This document shows, piece by piece, positions 55,054-63,297 of a stretch of 64,000 nucleotides of DNA. The first letter of the stretch is position 1; the number at the start of each line of letters is the position of its first letter. The stretch comes from Tritonibacter horizontis (GTDB lineage Bacteria > Pseudomonadota > Alphaproteobacteria > Rhodobacterales > Rhodobacteraceae), in the NCBI RefSeq assembly GCF_001518015.1, contig NZ_LPUY01000074.1, positions 124,001-188,000 of the forward strand. Reading direction: 5' to 3'. The notes beneath the pieces are model-generated. The model worked only from the letters and a program-made list of their open reading frames with translations, searched no databases and was not told where the DNA came from. Both the position numbers and the translations under genes were made by a program.

Positions 55054-55322
55054 CAGTAAAGCCCCACGATGCCAGTGGCGGTTGTCCCACTTGCAAGGAT
55101 CCGGCGGGCGCGGACCGGATAGGGCACGCCCGGTTGCAGCGCGGGCAAGGTGGTGGTGCTGCCGTCCTTCATGATCACCGCAAGATCGCCGGCGGTCGCA
55201 ACCATGATCGCACGCGGAAGCACATTGAGATCTGCGCCGTCGTCAGGCACCACGTCAAACGCGCCGGTTGCGGGAGAGCCCAGGTCGGAACTGAAGCTGG
55301 AGAAGTGATCTGTCGCAGGCAT
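55053..55322 (-). CDS. GTA head-spike base protein (Rcc01079 family)
   Basis: An 89-residue protein recognisable as the Rcc01079 family of GTA head-spike base proteins: the wording DLNVLPRAIMVATAGDLAVIMKDG and the end PVRARRILASGTTATGIVGLY are typical of it. In Rhodobacter capsulatus the spikes sit on the GTA head, with the fibre binding to the recipient capsule, and these genes lie outside the main GTA cluster. Here also no other GTA gene is near. Confidence 0.82.
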   Translation of the reverse strand: MPATDHFSSFSSDLGSPATGAFDVVPDDGADLNVLPRAIMVATAGDLAVIMKDGSTTTLPALQPGVPYPVRARRILASGTTATGIVGLY

Positions 55323-55631
55323 TTTATATCCTTTTCAGCAGCGCTGTATGGTTCGGGATTTAATGCGGCTGACTGTGACAGAGGGGGCTTGAGATGTGGT
55401 CTCCTGGAGGGGCGCTGTCTTTACCTTTGCGCAAGAAAGGCAGCTCTGTTCGGCGATTTCTCACCGTGGTGAGCCCACTGGGTGAGGATTCAAAACGGCG
55501 TGTACCGTATTGAAAACGTGCACCATCTATCGGATCACTCAGGTGGATAAACCAAAAAAAACCGCGCGGCCTGGCCCGGATTGGGGGCGCAGGCTGCACG
55601 GGGTTTGGTGTTGCGCTGGCGGCGATGGTGC
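55323..55631. other. 309-base gap upstream of the spike genes
   Basis: It should hold the promoter of the spike genes. A perfect palindrome CTCACC-GT-GGTGAG stands at 55460-55473, with another GGTGAG 10 bases further on; it may be an operator. No sigma-70 consensus or CtrA site is evident, and no small gene is convincing. Confidence 0.35.
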
Positions 55632-56342
55632 CTAACCTGCCAATCGCGATCCTGTCGCTTGCGGCATCAACGCGCCGTCAAGCAGGGATTCGATGCGGGC
55701 AATGCAGTCCGCCCGCAGGTCGCGTTTGATCGCGGCATAGGCCTCCTGCGGCAGCGCCGCCAGTTTGCGGGCTTCCTTCAGCGCATAGCCATGCAGATCC
55801 TGCAAATCATCCGCGATGATTTCGATGAACTGCGCGTTGCGCGCGGCAATCGGCCCCAGCCGTTGCCCCGTCAACATCAACCGGCGCTGGGTATTGGTGT
55901 CGAGCACGGCGCGCGCGATCTCCATCAGGGCAACGGGAAAGACTTTTCCCTGCTGCACTTCGATCATTTCAAAAGCGCCGCGCGCATGGGACACCCGCAG
56001 ATCGCTGGCCAGGATAAAGAACATGCCCGCCCCGGAGCTCAGCCCCAGCGTGGCCACAACCACCGGTTTTGGACAGGCATAAAGCGCCAGAAAGGCGCCG
56101 TTCAGCTCGGCCGCGATACTGTCCGGCTCTTCGATCTCGGGGTCGATCCCGACCGAAAAATCCTTGAACGGGCTGGTCAGCAGGATTGACCGAACTTCAG
56201 GGTCAGCACTTAACGCTCTGATCTCATGTTCGAAGTCGCGCAAAAAATCGCCCGACAGGCGATTGTCCGGTGCCCGCCCCAATTGCAGTTCGACGACTCC
56301 ATCGCCGTGCGTTCGGCGGTTAAGCCATTCGTCGCGTTCCAT
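55632..56342 (-). CDS. Enoyl-CoA hydratase/isomerase (crotonase) family protein
   Basis: A 236-residue crotonase-fold protein. The oxyanion-hole segment is CPKPVVVATLGLSSGAG; however, the two glutamates used by classical hydratases are not at the expected places (FILASDLRV and VQQGKVF), so another reaction, or a non-hydratase role, is possible. The ATG at 56342 is preferred because the extra 15 residues upstream look non-conserved. It is downstream of an acyl-CoA-linked phosphotransferase and a flavin enzyme on the same strand. Confidence 0.75.
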   Translation of the reverse strand: MERDEWLNRRTHGDGVVELQLGRAPDNRLSGDFLRDFEHEIRALSADPEVRSILLTSPFKDFSVGIDPEIEEPDSIAAELNGAFLALYACPKPVVVATLGLSSGAGMFFILASDLRVSHARGAFEMIEVQQGKVFPVALMEIARAVLDTNTQRRLMLTGQRLGPIAARNAQFIEIIADDLQDLHGYALKEARKLAALPQEAYAAIKRDLRADCIARIESLLDGALMPQATGSRLAG

Positions 56343-56474
56343 AATGCCCCCAGGTTCCCAATAGAATGATGCACCAGGCCGCAGCACATCTGTCTGGTCC
56401 GACTTTGGGGGCGGTTCTTTGCCAATGTGTTACCACGGCCTGTGAAACCATTTTGAATTGTAAAGGTTTCGCCG

Positions 56475-57512
56475 CTAGACGCCGGAGTCGTCCAGCGCCT
56501 GAAGCCCCGCCTGGGCAAAGCTCGGCACGTATCCGCCCAGCGTCATGGCCCGGTCCGGGTTGGAGGCATTTCCATCGAGCGCGCGTTTAAGAACGCCCTG
56601 CAAGATCGCGGCCATGCGAAAGAAACTGAACCCGAGGTAGAACCCGAAGTTGTCAATTCCCGGCAGGCCACGGCGCTGACAATAGGCGTCGATAAAGGCC
56701 TGATCGGTCATCAGGCCTTCGGCTTGTCTGTCGATCCCGGCCAGGCCGCGCCCATCGGTGCCGGGCGGCATCTGCCATTGCATGATGACCCCGGCAAGAT
56801 CCGCATACGGGTGACCAATGGTCGAAAGCTCCCAATCAAGCACCGCACGGCAGTCCTGCCCATCCGGCGAAAAGATCATGTTGTCGATGCGAAAGTCGCC
56901 ATGCACCAGCCGACGCTGGCCATCATCCGGTGGCAAGGCGGATCCCAGCGCCTGGATCAATCGATCCATTGCGGCGATGGTCCGGGTTTCAGAGGCGCGG
57001 TATTGCTTGGTCCAGCGCGCCAGCTGGCGGGCGAAATAATCGCCGGGGGGACCGAAATCGCTCAGTCCGATCTGTTCAGGGTCCACCTCATGCAGCGCCG
57101 CGAGAACCCTGTTCATCTCATCAATCGGTGCGCGACGAGCCGCGACGGGCAGCTTCGGCAGGCGGGGGTCCGCGAAATTGCGCCCCGCCACATGGTCCAT
57201 GATGTAGAAGGCGGCACCGATCACATCGTCGTCCTCGCAGAGCAGATGCATCCGTGGAACCTGCACACCACTTTGCTGAAGGGCGGATTGCACGCGAAAC
57301 TCCCGGTCAACCGCATGTGCGGATTTCAGGAGGTTTCCCAATGGCTTGCGGCGAAGAACATATCTATGTTCGCCGGCGTCCAACAGATAGGTCGGGTTGG
57401 ACTGACCCATGGCAAATTTTTCAACCCGCAGGGTCCCGTCAAACCCCGGCAGCCGGCCGGCAACAAAGTCGGCCACCTTCGCGATATCAATATCGCTCGC
57501 CGGGCTGGTCAT
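56475..57512 (-). CDS. Phosphotransferase family protein (ACAD10/11-like aminoglycoside-phosphotransferase fold)
   Basis: A 345-residue APH-fold kinase. The catalytic loop is HGDFRIDNMIF, the metal-binding loop VLDWELSTIGHPYADLAG, and the ATP-site lysine is within VLRRKPLG. Bacterial members adjacent to acyl-CoA dehydrogenase or enoyl-CoA genes take part in 4-hydroxy-acid degradation. It overlaps the stop of the flavin oxidoreductase gene by four bases (ATGA), which links these genes in one operon. Confidence 0.85.
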   Translation of the reverse strand: MTSPASDIDIAKVADFVAGRLPGFDGTLRVEKFAMGQSNPTYLLDAGEHRYVLRRKPLGNLLKSAHAVDREFRVQSALQQSGVQVPRMHLLCEDDDVIGAAFYIMDHVAGRNFADPRLPKLPVAARRAPIDEMNRVLAALHEVDPEQIGLSDFGPPGDYFARQLARWTKQYRASETRTIAAMDRLIQALGSALPPDDGQRRLVHGDFRIDNMIFSPDGQDCRAVLDWELSTIGHPYADLAGVIMQWQMPPGTDGRGLAGIDRQAEGLMTDQAFIDAYCQRRGLPGIDNFGFYLGFSFFRMAAILQGVLKRALDGNASNPDRAMTLGGYVPSFAQAGLQALDDSGV

Positions 57513-58519
57513 GATTGAAACGCGCGACGGACAGACTGGCCTGCCACCGCGTATTCTGACGCGATCCGGTCCACCAGCGCGGCGGCGGTGGTCAGGGATT
57601 TAACGGCACCGATGCCCTGTCCCGATCCCCAGATCTCCTTCCAGGCTTTTGGCTTTTCCCGATCCCCGCCGAAATTCATCGTGGCGGCATCTGCCGTTGG
57701 CAAATTCTCCGGGTCCATGCCGGCCTGGCGAACGGACTGCTTGAGGTAGTTTCCCCAGACCCCTGTAAAGAGGGAGGAATAGACGATTTCTTCGGCGGAG
57801 CCATCTACGATCATCTGTTTGTATTCGGCAGGCGCGTTGGCCTCTTGCGTGGCGATGAAGGGGGATCCCATATAGCCGAAATCCGCCCCCAGAGCGCGCG
57901 CGGCGAGCAAGGCCCGACCGCTGGCAATGGCCCCCGACAGCGCCAGGGGACCATCGAACCATTCGCGGATCTCCTGGATCAGGGCAAAGGGCGATTGCTG
58001 GCCAGCATGCCCACCGGCGCCGGCCGCAACGGCGATTAGCCCATCGGCGCCTTTTTCAATCGCTTTCCGGGCGAAGGTATTGTTGATTACGTCGTGTAGT
58101 ACAATGCCACCACAGGCATGTGCGGCCTCATTCACCTCGGGGCGGGCACCGAGAGAGGTGATCCAGATTGGAACTTTCCAGCGTTGGCAGATCTCAAGAT
58201 CGCGCTCGAGACGGGCATTCGACCGGTGTACGATCTGGTTGACCGCAAAGGGGGCGGCCGGAGCATCGGGGTTGGCCTGGTTGTGACGGTCCAGAGCTTC
58301 GGTGATTTCTTTCAACCAAAGCTCCAGCCGCGGCGGCTCACCGGTCTCCTCGCGGGCGTTCAGGGCGGGAAAAGAACCGACGATCCCGGCCTTGCATTGC
58401 GCAATCACAAGCGCAGGGGTGGAGATGATGAACAACGGTGCACCGATCAGGGGCAAGCGGAGCCGCTGCAGGGCGTCCGGCAACGTCCTGCCGTCCGTCA
58501 AACCGGTATATTCGTTCAT
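57509..58519 (-). CDS. NAD(P)H-dependent flavin oxidoreductase (nitronate monooxygenase-like)
   Basis: A 336-residue FMN-binding TIM-barrel protein of the 2-nitropropane dioxygenase family. Family features: the N-terminal LRLPLIGAPLFIISTPALV, the FMN-phosphate segment AAGAGGHAGQQSPFALI and GAIASGRALLAARALGADFGYMGSPFIAT (in part). Natural substrates range from nitronates to quinones or unsaturated acyl-CoAs. The start at 58519 has GGAGGG upstream; a longer in-frame start lacks a site. It heads a three-gene operon. Confidence 0.85.
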   Translation of the reverse strand: MNEYTGLTDGRTLPDALQRLRLPLIGAPLFIISTPALVIAQCKAGIVGSFPALNAREETGEPPRLELWLKEITEALDRHNQANPDAPAAPFAVNQIVHRSNARLERDLEICQRWKVPIWITSLGARPEVNEAAHACGGIVLHDVINNTFARKAIEKGADGLIAVAAGAGGHAGQQSPFALIQEIREWFDGPLALSGAIASGRALLAARALGADFGYMGSPFIATQEANAPAEYKQMIVDGSAEEIVYSSLFTGVWGNYLKQSVRQAGMDPENLPTADAATMNFGGDREKPKAWKEIWGSGQGIGAVKSLTTAAALVDRIASEYAVAGQSVRRAFQS

Positions 58520-58906
58520 TTTCAATTCCCTCCAACGCGTTGTGAAAGCGCCCTGCGCAGGGCAAAGGCCAAGGCCAGCCGCTTCCTCTTGCCACGAAGA
58601 TGGCATTTCGGTCTGCTTCGTACAACGGATGCTGTGCCGTCACGACATCACGTCACATTGCTTACAGGCGCGGTTTCGCAGCCAAAATACGCCGCAGTCT
58701 TCACGGCGCCAGTTTTTCTGGTCGGTTTCACGGGTTTATCACGCTGCCGACTGGCGTGCAGACACAGCACGGTGGCAAGCTTGTTTCAGGTTGCCGCTAT
58801 TGTACCCGGGCCCCAAGGGGCGCAATAAGGCTGACAGATGGATCTGGCGACAGCGGGTCCACAGCCAACCGCTCTGCCGGGCAGGGCAACCAGAGAAGGA
58901 CAACAG
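58520..58906. other. 387-base divergent gap between the flavin enzyme and aroQ
   Basis: A perfect 14-base palindrome GCCCTGCGCAGGGC stands at 58550-58563, just upstream of the flavin enzyme start on the minus strand, and could be an operator or a hairpin. No gene, tRNA or clear terminator is seen in the rest. Confidence 0.35.
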
Positions 58907-59356
58907 ATGACGAGCATTTTGATCCTCAACGGACCGAACCTGAATTTGCTGGGCACGCGCCAGCCGGAGGTTTATGGCCGTGAAACCCTGGCGATGGTCG
59001 AAGAGAAATGTCAGCGCCACGGAACCTCCGCCGGGGTCGAGATCACATGCCTGCAGTCGAACCATGAAGGTGTGTTGTTGGATGCAATCCACGCGGCAAA
59101 GGGCCGCCATGATGGGATCATTCTGAACGCTGGCGCCTTCACCCATAGTTCGGTGGCATTGATGGATGCGATCTATTCGGTCGAAGTGCCGACGATCGAG
59201 GTGCATCTGTCAAATATCCACGCGCGCGAGAGTTTTCGCCAAACCTCCTATATCTCCAAGGCGGTGATCGGCCAGATTTGCGGCTTTGGCTCCTTTGGCT
59301 ACCTGATGGCGATTGATGCGCTGATCGAACGGTTCAAGGGTGGCAGTGACGAATGA
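58907..59356 (+). CDS. aroQ: Type II 3-dehydroquinate dehydratase
   Basis: A 149-residue flavodoxin-like dodecameric enzyme that dehydrates 3-dehydroquinate. The N-terminal ILILNGPNLNLLGTRQPEVYG is the family signature and holds the catalytic Tyr; NAGAFTHSSVALMDA and EVHLSNIHARESFR complete the active site. The ATG has AAGGA 8 bases ahead. It could serve aromatic biosynthesis or quinate degradation. It overlaps the LuxR-type gene by four bases. Confidence 0.96.
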   Translation: MTSILILNGPNLNLLGTRQPEVYGRETLAMVEEKCQRHGTSAGVEITCLQSNHEGVLLDAIHAAKGRHDGIILNAGAFTHSSVALMDAIYSVEVPTIEVHLSNIHARESFRQTSYISKAVIGQICGFGSFGYLMAIDALIERFKGGSDE

Positions 59357-60108
59357 AGGTCGCGGAGTATCTCCATCGGGTGACACAGTTCAGGTCCATC
59401 GCTGATTTGTGGGGCGCTCATGTCGCACAAATGGGGCGGTATGGATTTGACCGTCTCCTTTATGGATATACTCTCTTCAAGACCGAGACCTCGCTTGGCG
59501 ATCCGGACGATTTTGTCGTGCTCAGCAATCATAGTCCTGAGTATCTCAAGGGGTATATCTCGGACGGGCTGTATTCGGATGCGCCGATGTTGCGATGGGC
59601 GCTCGACAATGAGGGCGTTGCCAGTTGGCGTATTGCCCAGGACATGGCCGCGCAGGGTCTGCTGGACCCGCGCGCGCAAGCCACCTTTGATTTCAATATG
59701 CGCATGGGGGTCCGGGCGGGCTATACCATCAGCTTTCATTCCGCCACCCAACGGTTCAAGGGGGCGATTGCCCTCGCCGCGCGACCGGAATCGAGCCAGG
59801 ACGCGGTGGAGGACATCTGGGCAGAGCACGGCCAGGACATCGTTCTGATGAACAATGTGGCACATCTTAAAATTCTCACCCTGCCCTACGAAGCTCCGAA
59901 TCGGGTCCTGACAAAGCGGCAACGAGAGGTGTTGCAGTGGGTCGGAGATGGAAAAACCATTCAGGACATCGCGCTTTTGATGGGGTTGACCAACGCCACC
60001 ATCGAAAAGCACCTGCGGTTGGCGCGCGCGAATTTGTCAGTAGAAACAACAGCTCAAGCTGTTCTGAAGGCCTCGCTTCACAATCAGATGTACTCGGTCG
60101 GTGGCTAG
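59353..60108 (+). CDS. LuxR-family regulator with autoinducer-binding-like domain, no luxI nearby
   Basis: A 251-residue regulator. The N-terminal 170 residues fit the autoinducer-binding domain: YISDGLYSDAPMLRWALD resembles the Y..D-P and W positions around the acyl-homoserine-lactone pocket, with SWRIAQ further on. The C-terminal HTH_LuxR is LTKRQREVLQWVGDGKTIQDIALLMGLTNATIEKHL (in part). No luxI-type synthase is in the window, so it is a solo regulator here. Translation is coupled to aroQ by ATGA, an odd linkage. Confidence 0.85.
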   Translation: MKVAEYLHRVTQFRSIADLWGAHVAQMGRYGFDRLLYGYTLFKTETSLGDPDDFVVLSNHSPEYLKGYISDGLYSDAPMLRWALDNEGVASWRIAQDMAAQGLLDPRAQATFDFNMRMGVRAGYTISFHSATQRFKGAIALAARPESSQDAVEDIWAEHGQDIVLMNNVAHLKILTLPYEAPNRVLTKRQREVLQWVGDGKTIQDIALLMGLTNATIEKHLRLARANLSVETTAQAVLKASLHNQMYSVGG

Positions 60109-60175
60109 GTTTTTGCCGCCCGACAAGACACTGAGAAAAGTGAAAAACCGTAGATTTTTTGTTAAGGTTTTATGA

Positions 60176-60191
60176 TGCTGCACTTGCAGCA
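60176..60191. promoter_or_regulatory. Palindrome upstream of the 6S RNA gene
   Basis: TGCTGC-ACTT-GCAGCA is a perfect 6+6 inverted repeat with a 4-base centre, 41 bases upstream of the CATAAT -10-like element of the next feature. It could be a hairpin ending the luxR transcript (but no T run) or a regulator site, and resembles TraR/LuxR boxes in symmetry only. Confidence 0.3.
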
Positions 60192-60243
60192 GGTATGGAA
60201 ATCAGGACTATTCTTACGAGCGTAAAACTGGCATAATGAAAAT

Positions 60244-60402
60244 GTTCCGTGAGTGGTGGCTTGGCCTGGGAACATTGGGGACTGACCCCTGTAATTGCAG
60301 GGCTCTCTGACCTGTTCGGTCGTTGGCGTGTATTGATCCGCGTCAGCGATCGGCCTTAAACCTCTGATATATCGTTGTGAATAGTCCAACCACTCGGCGC
60401 GT
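60244..60402 (+). ncRNA. ssrS: Probable 6S RNA
   Basis: About 158 bases in a 448-base gap without protein gene. The ends close by GAGTGGT (60251-60257) with ACCACTC (60389-60395). An apical stem pairs CGTTGGCGTG (60321-60330) with CGCGTCAGCG (60339-60348), leaving a large internal region, as in 6S RNA. After the apical stem comes GGCCTTAAACCTC, matching the CCUUAAA element at the same place in E. coli 6S RNA. A -10 CATAAT is at 60232-60237. 6S RNA binds the housekeeping RNA polymerase. A terminator lies at 60432-60469. The family is inferred from architecture. Confidence 0.72.
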
Positions 60403-60431
60403 GCCGTCGCATTTCCGCATGGGCCGCCGTG

Positions 60432-60469
60432 CTGCGCGCTGCCCTTTGGGCGGCGCAGTGTTTTATTTT
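60432..60469 (+). terminator. Terminator after the 6S RNA gene
   Basis: CTGCGC (60432-60437) pairs with GCGCAG (60453-60458) and GCCC with GGGC around TTT, followed by TGTTTTATTTT. It faces the plus strand, where the only upstream transcription unit is the 6S RNA (or luxR). Confidence 0.7.
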
Positions 60470-60493
60470 GCAGAACCGCGCCACAGCTTAACG

Positions 60494-60528
60494 AAAAAAC
60501 CCTAGCGCGAACACTCGCGCCAGGGTTT
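60494..60528 (-). terminator. Terminator of the rpsB-tsf operon
   Basis: AAACCCT-A-GCGCGA-ACAC-TCGCGC-C-AGGGTTT forms a nearly perfect hairpin; on the minus strand it is followed by TTTTTTCG. It is 29 bases past the tsf stop. Confidence 0.9.
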
Positions 60529-60556
60529 CGTCGATCCGGAAAGCAGTGAGGGCGGA

Positions 60557-61432
60557 TTAGCCCTTCGCGGCTTTCGCAACTTCTGCGGCGAAGTCTTCTT
60601 TTTCGACTTCGATGCCTTCGCCAACTTCGACGCGCGCAAAACCGGTGATGGTCGCGCCCTCTTCGGTTGCTGCGGCTTGGACTGTCAGGTCCGGGTTCAC
60701 CACGAACTGCTGGTTCAGCAGGGTGGATTCCGCGACGAATTTTTTCATCCGGCCAACGATCATCTTCTCGATCACCTGCTCGGGCTTGCCGGACTCACGT
60801 GCGATATCCATCTGCACCTGACGCTCTTTTTCCACCAGCGCGGGATCCATGTCGTCTTCGGACAGGGCGGCGGGGTTCACAGCGGCGATATGCATGGCGA
60901 TCTGTTTGCCAATCGCTTCGTTGCCACCGGTCAGAGCGACCAGAACACCGATTTTGCCCATGCCTTCTGCGGCGGCGTTGTGCACGTAGGACACGACGGT
61001 CTCGCCTTCCAGCTTGACCATCCGGCGCAGGGTCATGTTTTCACCGATGGTGGCGATCTTGTCGGTCAGCGTGTCGGCGACTGTTTTGCCACCCAGGTCC
61101 GCCGCGGCCAGTGCCTCGACCGAGTCCACACCAAGCGCCGCTTGCGCAATGCTGCCAACCATGGCCTGGAAATCAGCGTTCTTGCCGACGAAATCGGTTT
61201 CGGAGTTGACTTCAACCGCGACGCCAGTGCCGCCATCGACAACGACAGCCACGAGGCCTTCTGCAGCGGTACGGCCGGATTTCTTGGCCGCTTTCGCCAG
61301 ACCCTTGGTGCGCAGCCAGTCAACGGCGGCGTCCATGTCGCCATCGTTCTCTGTCAGTGCTTTCTTCGCGTCCATCATGCCTGCGCCGGTCATTTCGCGC
61401 AGTTCTTTTACCATTGCTGCCGTGATTGCCAT
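60557..61432 (-). CDS. tsf: Translation elongation factor Ts
   Basis: A 291-residue nucleotide-exchange factor for EF-Tu. The N-terminal UBA domain ([26 protein letters not shown] in part), TDFVGKN, and two EF-Ts core repeats are present. The [11 protein letters not shown] motif contacts EF-Tu. It follows rpsB by 81 bases with a hairpin in between, the universal order. Confidence 0.97.
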   Translation of the reverse strand: MAITAAMVKELREMTGAGMMDAKKALTENDGDMDAAVDWLRTKGLAKAAKKSGRTAAEGLVAVVVDGGTGVAVEVNSETDFVGKNADFQAMVGSIAQAALGVDSVEALAAADLGGKTVADTLTDKIATIGENMTLRRMVKLEGETVVSYVHNAAAEGMGKIGVLVALTGGNEAIGKQIAMHIAAVNPAALSEDDMDPALVEKERQVQMDIARESGKPEQVIEKMIVGRMKKFVAESTLLNQQFVVNPDLTVQAAATEEGATITGFARVEVGEGIEVEKEDFAAEVAKAAKG

Positions 61433-61463
61433 CTTTAGGCTCTCCTCAAGTCAAATGCGATTT

Positions 61464-61484
61464 GGGGCAGGTCTAACCTGCCCC
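61464..61484 (-). other. Hairpin between rpsB and tsf
   Basis: GGGGCAGGT (61464-61472) and ACCTGCCCC (61476-61484) form a perfect 9-base stem with a 3-base loop. On the minus strand the downstream sequence is AAATCGCATTTG, so not a strong terminator. It may act as an attenuator or processing site that sets the S2 to EF-Ts ratio. Confidence 0.7.
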
Positions 61485-61513
61485 ACATGTCAAATCTATG
61501 ACAGGCTGTCGGG

Positions 61514-62281
61514 TCAGGCCTGGGCTTCTTCAGCGACGGCTTCTTCGACGGGTGCCTCTTCCAGAGCACCAAGGTCAACGCCAGCGGCGCCCATCTGAGC
61601 GGTCATACCGTCCAGAGCGGCACGGGCCACCAGGTCACAGTAGAGCGTGATCGCGCGGGCGGCGTCGTCGTTGCCGGGGATGATGTAGTCTACACCATCG
61701 GGCGAGCAGTTGGTGTCAACAATTGCGACAACCGGGATGCCCAGCTTGTTGGCTTCGGCGATGGCGAGCGATTCTTTTTTCACGTCGATGACGAACAGCA
61801 GATCGGGAACGCCGCCCATGTCGCGGATACCGCCCAGGGATGCTTCGAGTTTCTGCTGGTCACGTTCCATGTGCAGGCGCTCTTTTTTGGTGAGACCTTC
61901 TGCACCGGTCACCATGCGCTCGTCGATTTCCTTCAGACGGTTGATCGACTGGGAAACGGTTTTCCAGTTGGTCAGCGTGCCGCCGAGCCAGCGGTGGTTC
62001 ATGTAGTACTGCGCGGATTTCTCTGCTGCTTCGGCGATCGGGCCGGCGGCCTGACGCTTGGTGCCGACGAAGAGAACGCGGCCGCCTTTGGCGACGGTGT
62101 CACGGATCGCGGTCAGGGCCTGGTCCAGCATCGGAACAGTCTGCGTCAGGTCCATGATGTGGATGCCGTTGCGCGCGCCGTAGATGAACGGACCCATGCG
62201 GGGGTTCCAACGCTGCGTCTGGTGACCAAAGTGTACGCCAGCTTCCAGCAGCTGACGCATGGTGAACTCGGGAAGAGCCAT
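61514..62281 (-). CDS. rpsB: 30S ribosomal protein S2
   Basis: A 255-residue ribosomal protein of the small subunit. [18 protein letters not shown] at the N-terminus and FVGTKRQA, then [24 protein letters not shown] are family signatures. The acidic Ala/Glu-rich C-terminal tail ([15 protein letters not shown]) is an alphaproteobacterial feature. The 167-base region upstream is a leader without a recognised ORF. Confidence 0.98.
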   Translation of the reverse strand: MALPEFTMRQLLEAGVHFGHQTQRWNPRMGPFIYGARNGIHIMDLTQTVPMLDQALTAIRDTVAKGGRVLFVGTKRQAAGPIAEAAEKSAQYYMNHRWLGGTLTNWKTVSQSINRLKEIDERMVTGAEGLTKKERLHMERDQQKLEASLGGIRDMGGVPDLLFVIDVKKESLAIAEANKLGIPVVAIVDTNCSPDGVDYIIPGNDDAARAITLYCDLVARAALDGMTAQMGAAGVDLGALEEAPVEEAVAEEAQA

Positions 62282-62448
62282 GCTATTCTATCCTTTTCCG
62301 GTTTCATCCTCGGCGGGGGTTCAGACGCAAATGCGGCCAACCGGCGGTGCGTCCGGGATGTCTCCCCGGAACGGACCAAACCCCGCCTGTGGGTTCGATG
62401 GCGCGCGTATAGGCCAGGTTTGCGGGCGGCGCAAGCGCAAAAGAGCAG

Positions 62449-63297
62449 CTAGTCCGTGGCAACCGCGCCCTGACGCTGGCGGGTGTGGCCCATTCTGACC
62501 GTTTCCTCGCAATAGGCGGCAAGGGCCTTGCGGTTCTCGAACCGCGAAACCGCAACGGGCGGGTGGTAGGTGACATCCACCCGCCCCTGCGGTGAGGCCG
62601 CAAGCACCCTGAGGAAATGCGAGCCGAAATCCATGTCGCCCCACCAGCCATAAAACCGGGGCTCGGCGCCGTTTGGCGCGTGAAATGCCACCGAAACCGG
62701 CTGAACCGACAGTTGATCGCGCAGGTCCGGTTCAAAGAGCGACGCAAAGAGCGTTGTTTTGAAGGGCAAAACCCGCAACCCATCCGTTGAGGTCCCTTCC
62801 GGGAAAAACAACAACCTGTGCCCCGCCTTGAGCCGTGCGCCAAATAGCGCTTTTTGTGCGCTGGCTTTTTTTCTGTCCCGCTCGATAAAGACCGTGCCGG
62901 TGGCGCGTGCCAGCCAGCCGATCCCCGGCCAGCCGGCCACTTCGGATTTGGACACGAAGTAGATCCTGCTTCGGGCGTTCAGTGCAAAAATATCCAGCCA
63001 GGAGCTGTGATTGGCCACGATGATCCCCGGCCCTGTCATCGGCCGTCCCGTCGAGGTGAACCGGATCCCCATCACCCGAAAGGCGTTGCGACAGACAAAG
63101 AGCGTCAGCCAGGGCGTTGCCGGTCGACGCGCGCCGCACAAGGGGCGTTCGACCAGCCGGGCAAGCAGCAGCAGGAGCAGACCGCCAAAGACCAGGATCG
63201 CCAGCAATAATCCGCGCAGCCCCACGCGCAGCCAGCCCCAGCCCGAGATCGTCACCGACTCCGGGGGCGTGTCGCTGTTCCAGCTGATGTTGTTCAT
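62449..63297 (-). CDS. olsA: Lyso-ornithine lipid O-acyltransferase (PlsC-like)
   Basis: A 282-residue membrane-associated acyltransferase with an N-terminal hydrophobic segment (about residues 25-50). The acyltransferase HX4D motif is NHSSWLD and the second motif FPEGTSTDG. With OlsB directly upstream (four-base overlap) it should add the second acyl chain in ornithine lipid synthesis. A PlsC role in phosphatidic-acid synthesis cannot be excluded from sequence alone. Confidence 0.85.
   Translation of the reverse strand: MNNISWNSDTPPESVTISGWGWLRVGLRGLLLAILVFGGLLLLLLARLVERPLCGARRPATPWLTLFVCRNAFRVMGIRFTSTGRPMTGPGIIVANHSSWLDIFALNARSRIYFVSKSEVAGWPGIGWLARATGTVFIERDRKKASAQKALFGARLKAGHRLLFFPEGTSTDGLRVLPFKTTLFASLFEPDLRDQLSVQPVSVAFHAPNGAEPRFYGWWGDMDFGSHFLRVLAASPQGRVDVTYHPPVAVSRFENRKALAAYCEETVRMGHTRQRQGAVATD

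Noticed and set aside
55360-55599. 79-residue minus-strand frame upstream of the spike genes
   Set aside because: No ribosome site and composition (Pro, Arg, Ser) unlike real small proteins of this genome.
60162-60389. 75-residue minus-strand frame
   Set aside because: It lies over the probable 6S RNA, has no ribosome site and no recognisable family.
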